Position numbers and translations under genes: made by a program. The notes below the pieces were generated by a model. It had not been told where the DNA came from, did no database searches, and saw nothing but the letters and a program-made list of their open reading frames with translations. This document shows, one piece after another, positions 1-12,700 of a DNA stretch of 64,000 bases; position 1 is the first letter of the stretch; each line of letters begins with the position of its first letter. The DNA comes from Vicugna pacos (taxonomy: Eukaryota; Chordata; Mammalia; Artiodactyla; Camelidae), in assembly GCF_048564905.1 (NCBI RefSeq), contig NC_132997.1, positions 73,358,271 to 73,422,270 of the forward strand, given 5' to 3'.

Positions 1-100
1 AGCACTTGGCACAGTGCCTTACACATGGTAAATACTCTAAATACTCCAATAACTATTAGTTGTTGTTATTACTATTATTATTATTATTATTATAAAAATA
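1..100 (+). repeat. MIR SINE 3' end with (TTA)n tail
   Basis: GGCACAGTGCCTTACACATG followed by TAAATACTC and an ATT-rich tail matches the 3' end of MIR. It is cut by the window start. Confidence 0.7.
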
Positions 101-116
101 ATCTCCTCCCTCAAAA

Positions 117-156
117 CACACACACACATGCACACACAAGCATACACGCACACACG
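117..156. repeat. (CA)n-rich microsatellite
   Basis: Interrupted CA dinucleotide run. Confidence 0.8.
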
Positions 157-556
157 ATCCCTCCTCCTGTGGTCATTCTTCCTGCTGTTACATTTTTTTC
201 TCTTTGTAGACCCAATGAAAAATGTAACATGGTCTTTTAGCATCTTCTCTGAGCCTGAATTAGATTTTCTAAGGGCTTTTTGTCACTCCAGCACTGTAAC
301 TTGCTTTCTCGTTTTGTCCCTTTCTTAGTCTGCCCTTTTCTCATAGTACATGTTAAGCAGGAGCCCAGGGTGTTAAGGGTGCCTGCGAACAAATCATCAT
401 GGAGAACCTGACCATCCCTGTGCAAATACCTATTAGTGCCAGCGTGAACCCATGAAAGCCTGTTCCCATAGTGGAGAACACTGAGCTGAGCTTTCCTATG
501 TTTGACAGATGCTTATTTTCATCCTGCAGAATCCATTGTATTGTTTACTCTTTCAG

Positions 557-739
557 ATTAGTGGGACATTTCAAGTAAATATTCCACCAGTTTTGCTTGG
601 ATATACTTGGGGTAAGACTTACGTGTCTCCTAAAGAAGATTATAATGGGCAGAATTTAAAAGAATGTACCTTCTTAAATATTTTTGCTACCATTGAACCT
701 CAAATATCATATGCCATCTGTAATCCGGAACCAGACAAG
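557..739 (+). CDS. CC2D2B: CC2D2B coding exon (C2 domain end)
   Basis: A pyrimidine-rich stretch and CAG precede 557; the donor GTAGGC starts at 740. It is 183 bp, phase 0, and encodes [16 protein letters not shown] and IFATIEPQ, the last strands of the C2 domain. Nothing upstream of it in the window looks like an earlier exon. Confidence 0.88.
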
Positions 740-3700
740 GTAGGCTTTACAGCGAATTATTTTCGTATATACTGTCAAAGAAGTACTCATTTCAAAGCTG
801 GCAAAAATGAACATTGATTCTTGATATTTCCCCGTGGAAACAATATGGTACAGTGTTGAAGTATTTTAAACTTGATTCTAGTTTTCAGATCAAATAGATG
901 TTTTGGAGAGAGCACATATTTTTAAAAGAAATTGTAAGGCAGTATTTCCTAACCGAAGAATCACAACTACTGTTTTTAATGAGGAGGGGATACAGATCTT
1001 AGTAACAAGATACATCAAGGCATTAAATCCACCTCAGCAACTCATGGACATATTTCTTCGTGATTCTAATTCAACACTTGTAAGTTATATTTATTTTAGT
1101 AACTTTATTGAGATATAAGTCACATACCATATAATTTACTCATCTAAAGTATGTAATTCAGTGGGTTTTAGTATATACACCGAGTTGTGCAACCGTCCTC
1201 ACAGTAAATTTCAGAACATTTTGATCACTCCAAGTTTATATTTTAACTTACTCACTTTTTATATTAACTCCAAGTATAACTTTTTGATTCAAATTGTTTT
1301 ACCTTAAAAGACAGTTTTCTGAGAGAAAAACCATCAGTGTTGCAGTGTGTTCTTCTGAGCCCCATTTGGAAGAAAATATATCTTCCCGATACCCTTCATT
1401 TCTGCCCACTTGTGCTAGACAGTCATTGTTGCCACACCAGTTCATGTGATCATAACAGCTTCACAACTTTTCTATCCAACTTTGAAAAGCCACACAGACT
1501 TCCAGACAAAATAAAAGGTTATGTTCCTAAAGGGGCTGTGTCCTTCTAGGGATTACTTCTTGCTGCATGTGGGAATGAAGAAACCGTGTTATACTTTGCT
1601 CTGTAAACCGCCAGCATAACACTTCCACCGAATCCCTCTGTGGCTTTATGCATATCTGTTTACCAGCTGACAAAAGAGACATATACTCAAAATTTAATTT
1701 CATATCAAATGAAGATTTATTCATTATGGACCCAAAAGAGGATATAGCTCCTTCCACTTTGAGAAAGGAAAATATAAAATCAGAAATCTAAGTCTCTCCC
1801 TTAAGGAAAAATTAAGCTTTGATTAAAGGGCATCTATGAAAAATCACGTATACCTTTTATTCATTCAGGCTTTATTGAGTCAGTTGGCTCTCCTCAGAGT
1901 ATTTACATTATTTTTCCATTATGAAGCTCTTACCTGAATTCCTTAAGCTAAAATCAAAAGTCCTAACTTAGGTCACCTGTTGCTATACTCAGCTTTTCCA
2001 TTGTGGGCTTCTCCCTGCCTATGTTTCCTGACACCCAAAGTCCAAGGAGATACTAATGCTTTCAGATTTCTTTCAAAGGCAATCTGTGCTTTTAAAAAAG
2101 TATAAATCCTAGCCTCTTTGCTTATCAGGGATTGTGAACCATGTTTAATTAATTGTGTGAAATCAGAAACACGACCAGTGTGGGAGGTTGTAATAGTGCA
2201 TAAATGTTAGCTATTGTTAATCAGTGAAAATGTTAGTGAATGTTCTGTGTTAACTCATTGTTTCTTTATTTGTATTCCTTTCTCCTTTCCTACTCTTGTC
2301 TGAGTCCTTGTCTCCAGCCATATAGGGGGAACAATTCACAATATAACTTCTATTGTCTGAGAAAGTAGGCTGTGCCAGTATCTTCCTGCTGCAGCAACTT
2401 AACAACATTTTATTAACAAAAATAATTCTGATAGATTTTGAACCTAGAAGCAAACCAAACTTTTGTTATTCTTCAACATCTTTTTTCAGTTTTTTAAACA
2501 GTTGTACATTAAGTGTTTGATATTTAATTTTTTTATTTATTGCAATAAAATGTAATGGTTAACATGCATGCTCTGGAGTCAGGCTAACTTGGGCCTATTC
2601 CCAGAGACCCCATATATTGTGTTAGCTGTGTGACCCTGGGCAGGTTATCTTAGCACTCTAAGCTCGTTTCCCCTTCTGTAAAATAAAACTAATAATAGTG
2701 TGTACTTCATAGGCTTGTAGGATACACTAAATGTGATGATAATATATGTAAAGCATTATGCTTGGTGATGGGCATATAATATGCGCTAATAAATGTTAGT
2801 TAATATTATTTTAGGGCCTTATTGCTCGCTTTGTATCTTTGATTCCTATTATGCCTGATACACTGGATGAAGATGATGGTTTTGATATGTGGATGACATC
2901 AGAGGTAACAAATTACATTTTATAATTTTTTGCTTTTCTTTTAAAGAACTCTTTTAAAAATATTATGCACTCCTGTAGTAATTTGCCGTGTGAAATTCGA
3001 AGGCATTTGATAGTTTAATACATCATTTTCAGCTCTGTAGCAACCCATAGAAATAATTCTTAAAGACCAAAATCTTATTCAACATTTTAAGTGGTAGCTC
3101 ATGAGTACTTCGATTCAGCAGGAATTCCAGGAGTACAATATTATGGCATTCTCCAGAGAGAAGTATGGCTTGTCACTACAGAGGTGGTCAGACCCTGAAG
3201 TCTAGGGCAAGTACCACACTTCCCAGAAGCTTTCCCCAGTTTTCCCACATCTGAATGAAAAGCTCATATAGCAGTGCTCTTCCTTGGCACTTGGATTTCT
3301 CTTTAGACTGGTTGCCAAATAAAATACAGGCCCCATGCTATATTTAGGGCATATTTTTACTAAAGCTGTTTGTTTATATGAAATTCAAATTTAACTGGAC
3401 GTCCTATCCCCCCCCACAAAATCTGGCAACCCTAATTGGAATACTTCTTCCGTTCTGCCTTAAATTATATTTAGTTGCTTATATATTGACCTTACACCCA
3501 CACACTGACATATGCATTCCAAGTTTAATCTCCTTGAATGAAAAGACAGACTTGATTCTTATTTATTTTTATATTCATCACTTGTACATACTTTAAATTT
3601 TATAAGCATCCAATAAATATTTTTAATGGGAAGTACCAGTATGTTGGGAGCCTGAGAGGGACATTTTATGTTTGAAACTAATAGTCCTGACCCTTACCTA

Positions 3701-6700
3701 GAATGTTTGAGAGGCTAGATTTGAGTTGAAATGGATTTAGGGGACACAGGGCTAAGTTAATAGATCTGCTACCCTGCCTTCTGCTGAGTGGGAACAAGGG
3801 AAACACAAGCATGCCATTTGTTCCAGGATCCAGTGATTCAAATCTGATAAAACTCAAAGAGGTGTCACTAACTCTAGACTCTCCTGAGACCCTTTGAACT
3901 GGTAAGAATGTGTTCAGGGGTATTATGATCCTGCAGGACATTGAAAGACAGCCTCTAGAATAGCTAAAAGTAACCATTCAGGCACATGCTGGTACTCCCG
4001 AGTGTCCCCCAATCCAAACAATACCCATAACCAAGAGGTTACTGCAGGCATAGGATTCCTCTTGGCTAATGTCGTCCCACTGATGTGAACTCTTTGGACT
4101 CGGGGCACCCATGAGTGAATGACTAATTAGATCATCACAAGACAGGAGTTATTTTCTCCTACCCAGCATAAAGTCTTGGAGTCAAACAAACCTTTGTTCA
4201 AATCCTACTTCAGCCATTTAATAGCTGTGTGACCTAAGACAAGTTATTTTGCTTCTTTGGACCTCAGTTTCCTCATCTGCGTCATACAGGGGTTTTGAAA
4301 GGTAGGCACCTAGAACTCAAGTGTGTTAGTTACCCACTCTCATCCATTCCATCCTTCTCTTATGAAATCCAGTCAGGGGGGCCTCCATGGCCTGACACTG
4401 AACACTACTCATATTCTGCTCTTCATTCTCCTGCTCACACTTTTCTCTCAGAAGAGCCATGTCACAGCCTCCCTGACCTCCATCCCTCACCGTCACGTTC
4501 AGCCAGTGTGTACGGGTGTGGCCATATCAGCCGTTAAAACACTGAACGCTTCCATGCTGACTGGTAAATGGTCACTGCCAAGAGCCCCTGAGCGCCCCCT
4601 CTCCAAGCTCCCTGGCCGCCGTGGCCCTTTCTCTGGGACTGTAATGAACTGGAAAGCGCATGTCTGTCTATGTGGTACGGCTGCTACTCAGCAGCAACAG
4701 GTTATTGCCACGTGAACATTTGGGCCCACATGTGTTCTTAGATCTTTGGATTTGTCAAGAGAAGCTAGAAGCCCAGAGTTTTCTATGAGACCTTCCCAAT
4801 TTTTAAAAGCATTTCAGGGCCAAAGCCCACCTGCAGCCTAGAACAAGGTCACAGACCCCAGGCTGCCACCCTGCGGTGCCTTTCCTCTCCTGCTACGGCT
4901 GCTTTCTAGGCCCGCCACACTCGACCGTCCAGCTGTCCAGCTCTTTCAGTCGAAGAAGTTTCAGTCACTCTTCCTGACTGGGCTCCAACTCAGACCTCTT
5001 CCTCTCTCTGAGTTGAGAGCGCTGTATCGGTACAGGACAGAGTATAGCTCCGCTGACCAAAGGAGCCCTTCCTCCAGAAACACTGTTTGATTACCTATCA
5101 GATGAGGTTCCTTAAAATACCAGCCCATATGTCCCATTTTCCCAGGGCAGTTTAATATTTTTCCCAAACAAAGATGCCCCATTTTGGATGATAAATTATT
5201 GGCTCATTTACACAGTATCCACATTCATTGTCCCATAATAAAGGTGACCCCTATGTTCCAAGTGAATGCTCTCTCCGTCTCATACCCTAGTGTTTTATCA
5301 GGCAAAAGGTGCCAGAGCTTTCAGCTTTCCAGTTGTCTCAGCGACCTGGCAAAATATGTGTGTGGAACTGGGGGCAGTAGAGGGGCTCTAAATCTGTCTG
5401 ATCATTGCATTATTCAACTTTCTCTTCCCCTCTTTTTTTTGTCTTGTTGCTTCTGTTTTGCCTCAGCGCTGTATCAGTTTGGCTATTGGAAACAAGGAGG
5501 AGCATGCCATACTTCTCTGTAATTTCTTTCTGTATTTTGGAAAGAAAGCTTTGGTCCTTCTAGGAACCTCCGTGTTGGAAGTAAGTGTTGGAGTTAATAT
5601 TTAAATTGTATAAACAAAACTAATTAGCTTTCAGCTGCAAGTTTAAAAGACTTCAACCCCAAGTTTCCATCTATTCACAAGCAATTTAGGGAATTTCATG
5701 GGCAAACATTTACTTAGGAAGATAATGTTGGTTCATCAGAATTTCTATAACGTAAAGAATGACTTCCTTCTGTTTGTTTTCTTTGTAAAGTTGTATAATT
5801 AATAGTGCTACTTCACAGGGTTACTAGAAATATTAACTTACGTAGTAAATGTGTGGCACTGAGAACAGCACCTGGTTCATGGAAATTGCTCCATAAATGC
5901 TGGTGGCAGTGATGTAGTAATAGTTCTTGCAGTCATTGTAGTGGTTGTTAACCATCATCACCACCATCATCTTTATGTTTCTGATACTCTGTTTTAAGAT
6001 CCTTAAGAAATACTTCTCCCAATTTCCACTGCTCAGTTTTTCATTGTATAAGAAGTGGGCCAGAAACTTACGCTTACCTCCCTGAAATTTTTACATCTTA
6101 ATTATATACTCTTGCATTCAAACCTTCAGAAAGCTGTCTTCTTTGGGACTGTTTCCATTTCTACTATGAATACCTTGATAAGTGTCCAAGCTTCCAGCCT
6201 TGTTTCATGGTTTTTGTCGTGACCATTTATTTCTCTATACTCCCTTATTGGTGAGAAGCATGTGGCTAATTTCCCCATTTGATCTTCCTGCTGTAGTTTT
6301 ATGTGCCACTAGATGGCAGTAAACGGTCAACAATATCTCAGTGGACCTTTCCACTTGTACCTGTAAGTCAGTTCAGTGGGTGGCCAGAGCTCAGCTGTGT
6401 GTTTGACCTCAACTATGTGATTGCCACAGGTGAAGTCTTTTCCTTACTGAAAAGACAGGGGCACAGTGATAAAGAGCACGAGCTTTGGAGTTAGGGAAAC
6501 CAGGCTGCACAGCACAGTGTTAAGAATATGGATTTCGGGGTCAGTCAGAGAGGATTTAAAACCTGGCAATGACATTCACTAGCTGTATGATCTCAGCCTT
6601 GTTTACTCCTCTGAGCCTCACTTATCTCCCCCACAAACAGGAATAATGCCAGTTACCATTACCCTACACAAGCTCTTAGCCTCTTGTTCTTCATGTGAAA

Positions 6701-9700
6701 GATGAGCATAATTATCACCCCTACCTCATAGAATCTGGAGTTCATTAAAGTGAGAAAGTGTGAATGCTGGGTACAGTACCTGGGGTACATAAATACTCAA
6801 TAAATGTTAGGCATTATTATTGTTATCTGCAATACTCATTCTTTGCTAAACAGGAAAGGTTTATACTTCAAAAGGTATGTGCAGAGCAAAATAACAACAT
6901 AATGACTACTTTTGTTCTTCAAATGTTTCCTGTTTAATTTCTCTTTGGCCTCTAATTCCAGATCTTGTTCTCAAAATTAATTTTACGGTCTTTTTAACTT
7001 CTCTTGCTTTTCAGAACCTTAGGCAAATCTCCATTCCTAACTCTGCATGGTGTTCACCTTTGGTCTCTGAGTAAATTCTGCTCAAAGCACAGTCGGTCCA
7101 TACAGCACCTTTGTGTGAATTGCATGAAAGTACCCCTACCTCAAACATTCTAGTACTAGCTGTTGGGAAATTGTCATAATATACTCATTTTGTTAGAACA
7201 ATATGTTATTGCTATCAGGGTCCACCCTCCAGCACCATACATGGCAGCATTGGCTCAAAGTTCTCTCATTTGACTCCTCATGCTAACCTGGGCCTAAGGA
7301 TTTTGGTTGCTTTGGCTTTTTTTCCTTTTCAAAAAAATTTTAAAGATCCGTAAAAAGGCTTCTAAAAACCAGAGATAACATATGCTTACATTATAATTTC
7401 CACATACAAAAATGAGTTAAATTAATCATCCATCAAAAATGACTGTAACTCTTTCCTTGTACAGGGGCGTGTGGCTTATGTGTTAACTAAAGAAACTGAT
7501 GAATGTTTGCTTTGGAATCCATTAACCGGGCAATGCCATAAGCAGTTTGACCCATTTTGTCCCTTACAAAGTGTAGACTGTTTGTTTGATGATGAAAACG
7601 TAAGTATATGGGGAGGGGGTGGGGAATCTTATTTTGAGTTATCTCCTGAACGGTCAAACCAGCGGTCTTCTACCCTGGCTATACATTAGAATCATGCAGG
7701 GAACTTTGAAGAATGTATAGATGTTCAGTTACAATCCCTGGAGTATGGAGCCAGGGAAATCGTATCCCTAAAACTCCCTGAGGTGATTCTGCAGTGCCTC
7801 CAAGGTTGAGAACCAGTGAGCGGTCTAGTGTTCACATCCCCTGGAATATCTGTACCTCCTGCCTCAGAACTGTCCTTGGCTTCTGCCACCTCACTGGGTA
7901 GCAGGAGTGTAAAACTTCGCTCCATCCTAACCAGCTGTGGGCTTTGAACTCCCCTGGACCCGTACTGAGTTTATGTTAATGTTTTAATAGGTCTGGTTTA
8001 ATATTCAGCAAAATAATACACCAATGGCTGTATATTTTGACTATACAAAGGAAGGTTTCTGGAAACAGTTGCTTCCAAAATATTATCAAGGGACAAAAGC
8101 ACAAAGTATACAGGTAAATCATATTTTTCCAGGTGTGTCTGTGTGAAAGTTACCATTGGTTCTAATCTTAGGAGTTGTGACAGCTTTTGTTATATTTACG
8201 TAACTGATTGCTTATTGAATTATTTGGCCAATATTAATAAAACTTAGTTTTCTCTGCCATCTGTCCTGAGTTTGGGTCACTCTCACTCCTTTCCTCTATG
8301 TGCAGAAAAGAGGAAATGAGAAAAAGGAATCATCTTAAATGTGAATTTAGGTTTTAAAGTAAAATTTTTAAATGTTCATCATGAAACATAAAATATAATG
8401 TCAAGATAGTATAATAAGCTTTTACTTTGACCTAGCCCTTCTACTCCACGTCCATGGCAATGATCAAGTAAAAAAATTGAAAAACAAAAGGCTTATCTGG
8501 GCTCCAAACCATGATAGTTATCTCTGGACTAGAAACAGGACAGACACATTAGCAGTGAGTGGGCCCAGAAAAGCTGGCAGCAAGGTCTGAAAATGCTTCC
8601 TGAAATAGAGAAGCCAGAGCCAGGGACTGTGATGGGGCTCCCTACTTTGCTGCTCTTGAAAGAAGATGGGAAAGAAAAGCTACAGACTAACTGCCTGGGG
8701 TTTAGGAGGTAAGAGACCAAAGTATAGATCTGAGATCAGGAACCAACCTAGTCACCAGATGGCTTGGCCAGGGTGTCTATGATGTACTCAGTATCGCTTT
8801 GGGAAGGTACCCAAATTCCATTTCAACAGTTGTTTCTGGATTGAGGACCATGGTATGGCAGTGTGCAAGCAATTGCAAAATCCAAAAACCAGAAGTATGA
8901 CCCACAGGGAGAAAGGGGTGGAGGATGATATAAAGAACGATGGAAAATGGGCGATTCGTAGAAGCAGAAACTTTAATGCTCAGCCTCACTCATTATTTCA
9001 CATGTAAAAGATTGGAAAAAGTATTTTGAAGTGTGATCATATCAAGTGTTGGTAAAGAGGCAGAGAAATGGTGGGAGTGTAAATTGCTACAAATACTTTG
9101 AAAAGCAATATGATGATGTTAATAGAGTTGACGATGCTTAACCTTTGACCCACCAGTTCAACTTCTAAGTGTATAGCCTAAAGGAACATGCACAGGGAGA
9201 CAGTTTTCACACATAAGTACAACAACGGTCATTCCTGAGTTGCTTGAAACAGAAAAACATGAGTTGTGAAGTACTCATACTATGAAATCTTCTATACAGT
9301 AGTGAAAAAGAATGTATGAAACCAATTTACCATAGTTCTCAACTGGACTGTACACCCATTACATCAGATTCTCTGTGGGAAGAACCCGCACATTTGGTGT
9401 TACCTACAGCTCCCCAGTTGATTCCCACGTGTAGCCGGGATTGAGAACCACTGACCTAGAGCCGTGTGTATCATGTGAATGAATGTAAGAAATGGAATGT
9501 TAAGCAAAATAAAGATGTGGAATGACATGGTACAAAACCATTTATGAAGTTTGAAAATTATATGTTGTTTCCATATATATATAGATATATAGTGATAGTA
9601 TAAAAGCATGCGTAAGAATGATAAACACCAAATTTAGGTTCGTTTTGGAGAGAGAGGAAAAAGGAATGAGGTCAGAGAGCAGTATACAGAGTACTTCAAG

Positions 9701-12700
9701 TCTATCTGTAGCGTATTACATCTTTTTAAATAATCTAAAACAAATATGGAAGAATGCAAAGATTAGCTATAGCTCGGTGGTATGTATGTTGGGTCGATGT
9801 TAATTACATTATTCTCAGTGCTTTATCTTAGATTTGGGACAATTCACAATATCAAAAAGAATGAATGGTGGTTGTAGGGGGAAAAATAGTATCAGGGTAT
9901 TAAGTGAAGAGTTTCTCTCCTCTTCAACGTTTTTCCCACTCTAAGAAATATACACTGTTGGTAGTTTCTCGTGCATCCTCCTAGACATTCTCCATGTGCA
10001 TGCAAGCATATAGATATGGTTGTAAAGTCATTTTAAAGAAGGGGAAATGTGCTTATCTCCCTTGAGCAAACCACATTTACAGCATCCACAGACCATCCCA
10101 AATTTGTGACTGAAACATCGCTGCCTCCTGGGGGTTGTGAGGAGGATATATTTAGAGATGAGTTTTTTTTTTGTTTACTATTAATCATTCTGTTATTAAT
10201 TCAGGTAGTGTTTATTGGGTGTCTGCAGTGAACCAGCACTGTGTTAGGTGTAGGTACCCCAAGGAAAAGACACGTGTCAGTATTCTTGGAGTTTGTGTTC
10301 TAGAGGAGGAAACAGAAGGAAACACGCACTTGCCAGTAAGAGTGATACAGAGGAAATGGATGTGGTTTGGGGAGCACACAGCAGGAGACCTGAGGGGAAG
10401 GGGAGTTGCAGGGGCTTCCTGGGAAAAGAAGTGACGACCCGCAGAGTGAGGAAGGGTGAGCAAGAGCTAATCTAGATGAAAATCAGGGAGGAAAATGGTC
10501 CCAGCACAGAGTGGGAGCAGCAGGATGAAGACCTGCAGTGGCAGGAGATGTCTGTCAAGTTGCTGAGAAGCCAGCTGAGCTGCCAGGGACTGAGCAGGGA
10601 TGAGCGTAGGGGTGAGCAGAGCTCTGGTAAGGATTTGGACCTTCATCCTCAGGGCGATCAGAAGCCAACATCACCAAGGAGGGCTGCCATGGTCAAAATT
10701 GTGTTTTTGAAAACCACTATGACTGAGGATGGAAACTAAACCTTTTATCAAGTTGAATGTATAAATATAAAACTCCCAGTTGCATTTGACTTGTGTTTCT
10801 ATTGATTTCTTTCCTATGGGTTAATGGCCCTTGGTCTTCTACCTTGATGCACACATACCAGAATAAACCACTGTCTGCAGTGAACACTTTTTTTTTTAAT
10901 ATCACAACTGAGAATACAAATTTGAGTGTGTAGGATGAGAATATGGGTATTCAGGGATGCAGTTAACAGGTAAATCCTCTTGAAATTTTAAAGGATATAA
11001 ATTCCCTGAAAGGAGCTTTTGCCTGAAAAGAAAAGTAGACTAACACCCTATAAACTTATCAAGTTAACATAACACAGGCCTTTTTCCCCCAGGCCTGAAT
11101 GTGACCTAACTAATCCACAAGAGTTGCCAGGACAGCGGGGCAGACAGTGCTTGACAACAGCAATGGGGGTTCAGTTTACCTCCTGTCTGGGATAGCTGGC
11201 GGCCCGTGCGGGATGAGCTGGAGCCCATCCTTCCCTTTCTCTGGTATCCCTCATCTCCTGCCGGGATCGGTTTTGGGGAAACTGGCTGTGCCTCAGCCTT
11301 TTCTCTAACCTAGTGGTTCTCCAGCCATGGCAGGCATCAGAACCTCCTGGAGGGCTTGTTGAAAAGCGGGCTGCTGGGCCTTACCCTCGAGTTTTTGATT
11401 CAGTGGGTCTGAGGTGGCTGGTCTGGGGGCCACATTTTGGGAAACACTGGCTTAGATATCACTGGATAGACTGAACATCCTCAAATCACTCCTGAAATTC
11501 TTTAAGACCTAGAGGCCTAGCAAATGTTTCCTCCTTTTTACACAACCCTCGTTCCACTCACGAGGGGGAAATATCTCTCCCTGTTTCTACAGCTCCTCTA
11601 CTTCGCAGCTCAGAAACATCCAAAGTATGAACTGTCTAAACCCAGCCCCTCACTCTTGTCTAATGAGCCCTGCAGGGAGGGGAAGGAAGGATTGGGGTGG
11701 GGAGTGGCTTGGGAAGTCCTCTCCTCCTCCCCGCCCCAGCAATTCCTGCCCCGGGGCAACACCAGGTAACATGGTAGAGCATTGCCTCTGCTGTTGCGGG
11801 GGTGCTTGGAGCAAGGACTTGGAGACAGGGGAGATGGAAATGGACTATGTGTGCACACACACACATGTATGTGTGCATATACATGCAAGCACAGCCACCT
11901 GGCTCCTGCCAGCTGAAAGAAACAAATAATCAAAGAAGGAAGATGATAAACCATGATAGAAGGATAATAATAACAATAATATTTGATCTTTATTGAGCAA
12001 TATGTGCCGGGCTTTACATGTATTACTTTATTTTAAAATCTTCACATGACCCCAGGGAAGTAGGTACCATTATTGTCCCTCTTTTATTCACTATCTTTTG
12101 TTTTTCCTTTGGCAGGGGGGAGGTAATTAAGTTTATTAATTTATTTTTAGAGGAGGTACTGGGGCTTGAACCCAGGACCTCAGGCATGGCAAGGATGGGC
12201 TCTACTGCTTGAGCTATCGCCTAGCCCTATTGTCCCTCTTTTAAAGATGTGGTAACTGAGACTCAGAGAGGCTAAGGTCACAGTTCACCAAGGTCACAGT
12301 TAATAAGTGAAAGAGACCAGTGTAGCTCCAAAAGATTATCTGGTAGAATCAGTAAGCATGTCTGAAAAATGCTTGTTTGAATAAACAGATGGGACAGCAT
12401 ATATATCTTTCCCCGGAGACCTATCTTTTGTAAATCCATTCTTCCTCCCATGCTCTGGTGAGGTAGTGTTAAAGTTGAAGGAAACACTGTGATCTGTGTT
12501 GCCTTTGTGCCTCTACTATGGAGTGTTTTTGCCGCATGAGACTGGTTTGGGGTTCCCCTCATTGTGATTAACACTCTACGGGGTGACTGTGATGTAGAGA
12601 TGTTCTCCCTAGAATCTTGTCTAACTTCTAGTTGTCTGTATTTCAGCCTGAAGAAATAATTTATTCTGATACTAACAGAAGCATGGTAGAAGACCTAAAG

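Noticed and set aside
886-889. CAG at 886-888 as the acceptor of the second CC2D2B exon
   Set aside because: It would break the phase and meet a stop; the TAG ending at 881 keeps phase 0 and gives family-like sequence.
4323-4715. A 130-codon frame
   Set aside because: Intronic between two clear CC2D2B exons, no family resemblance, no splice support.
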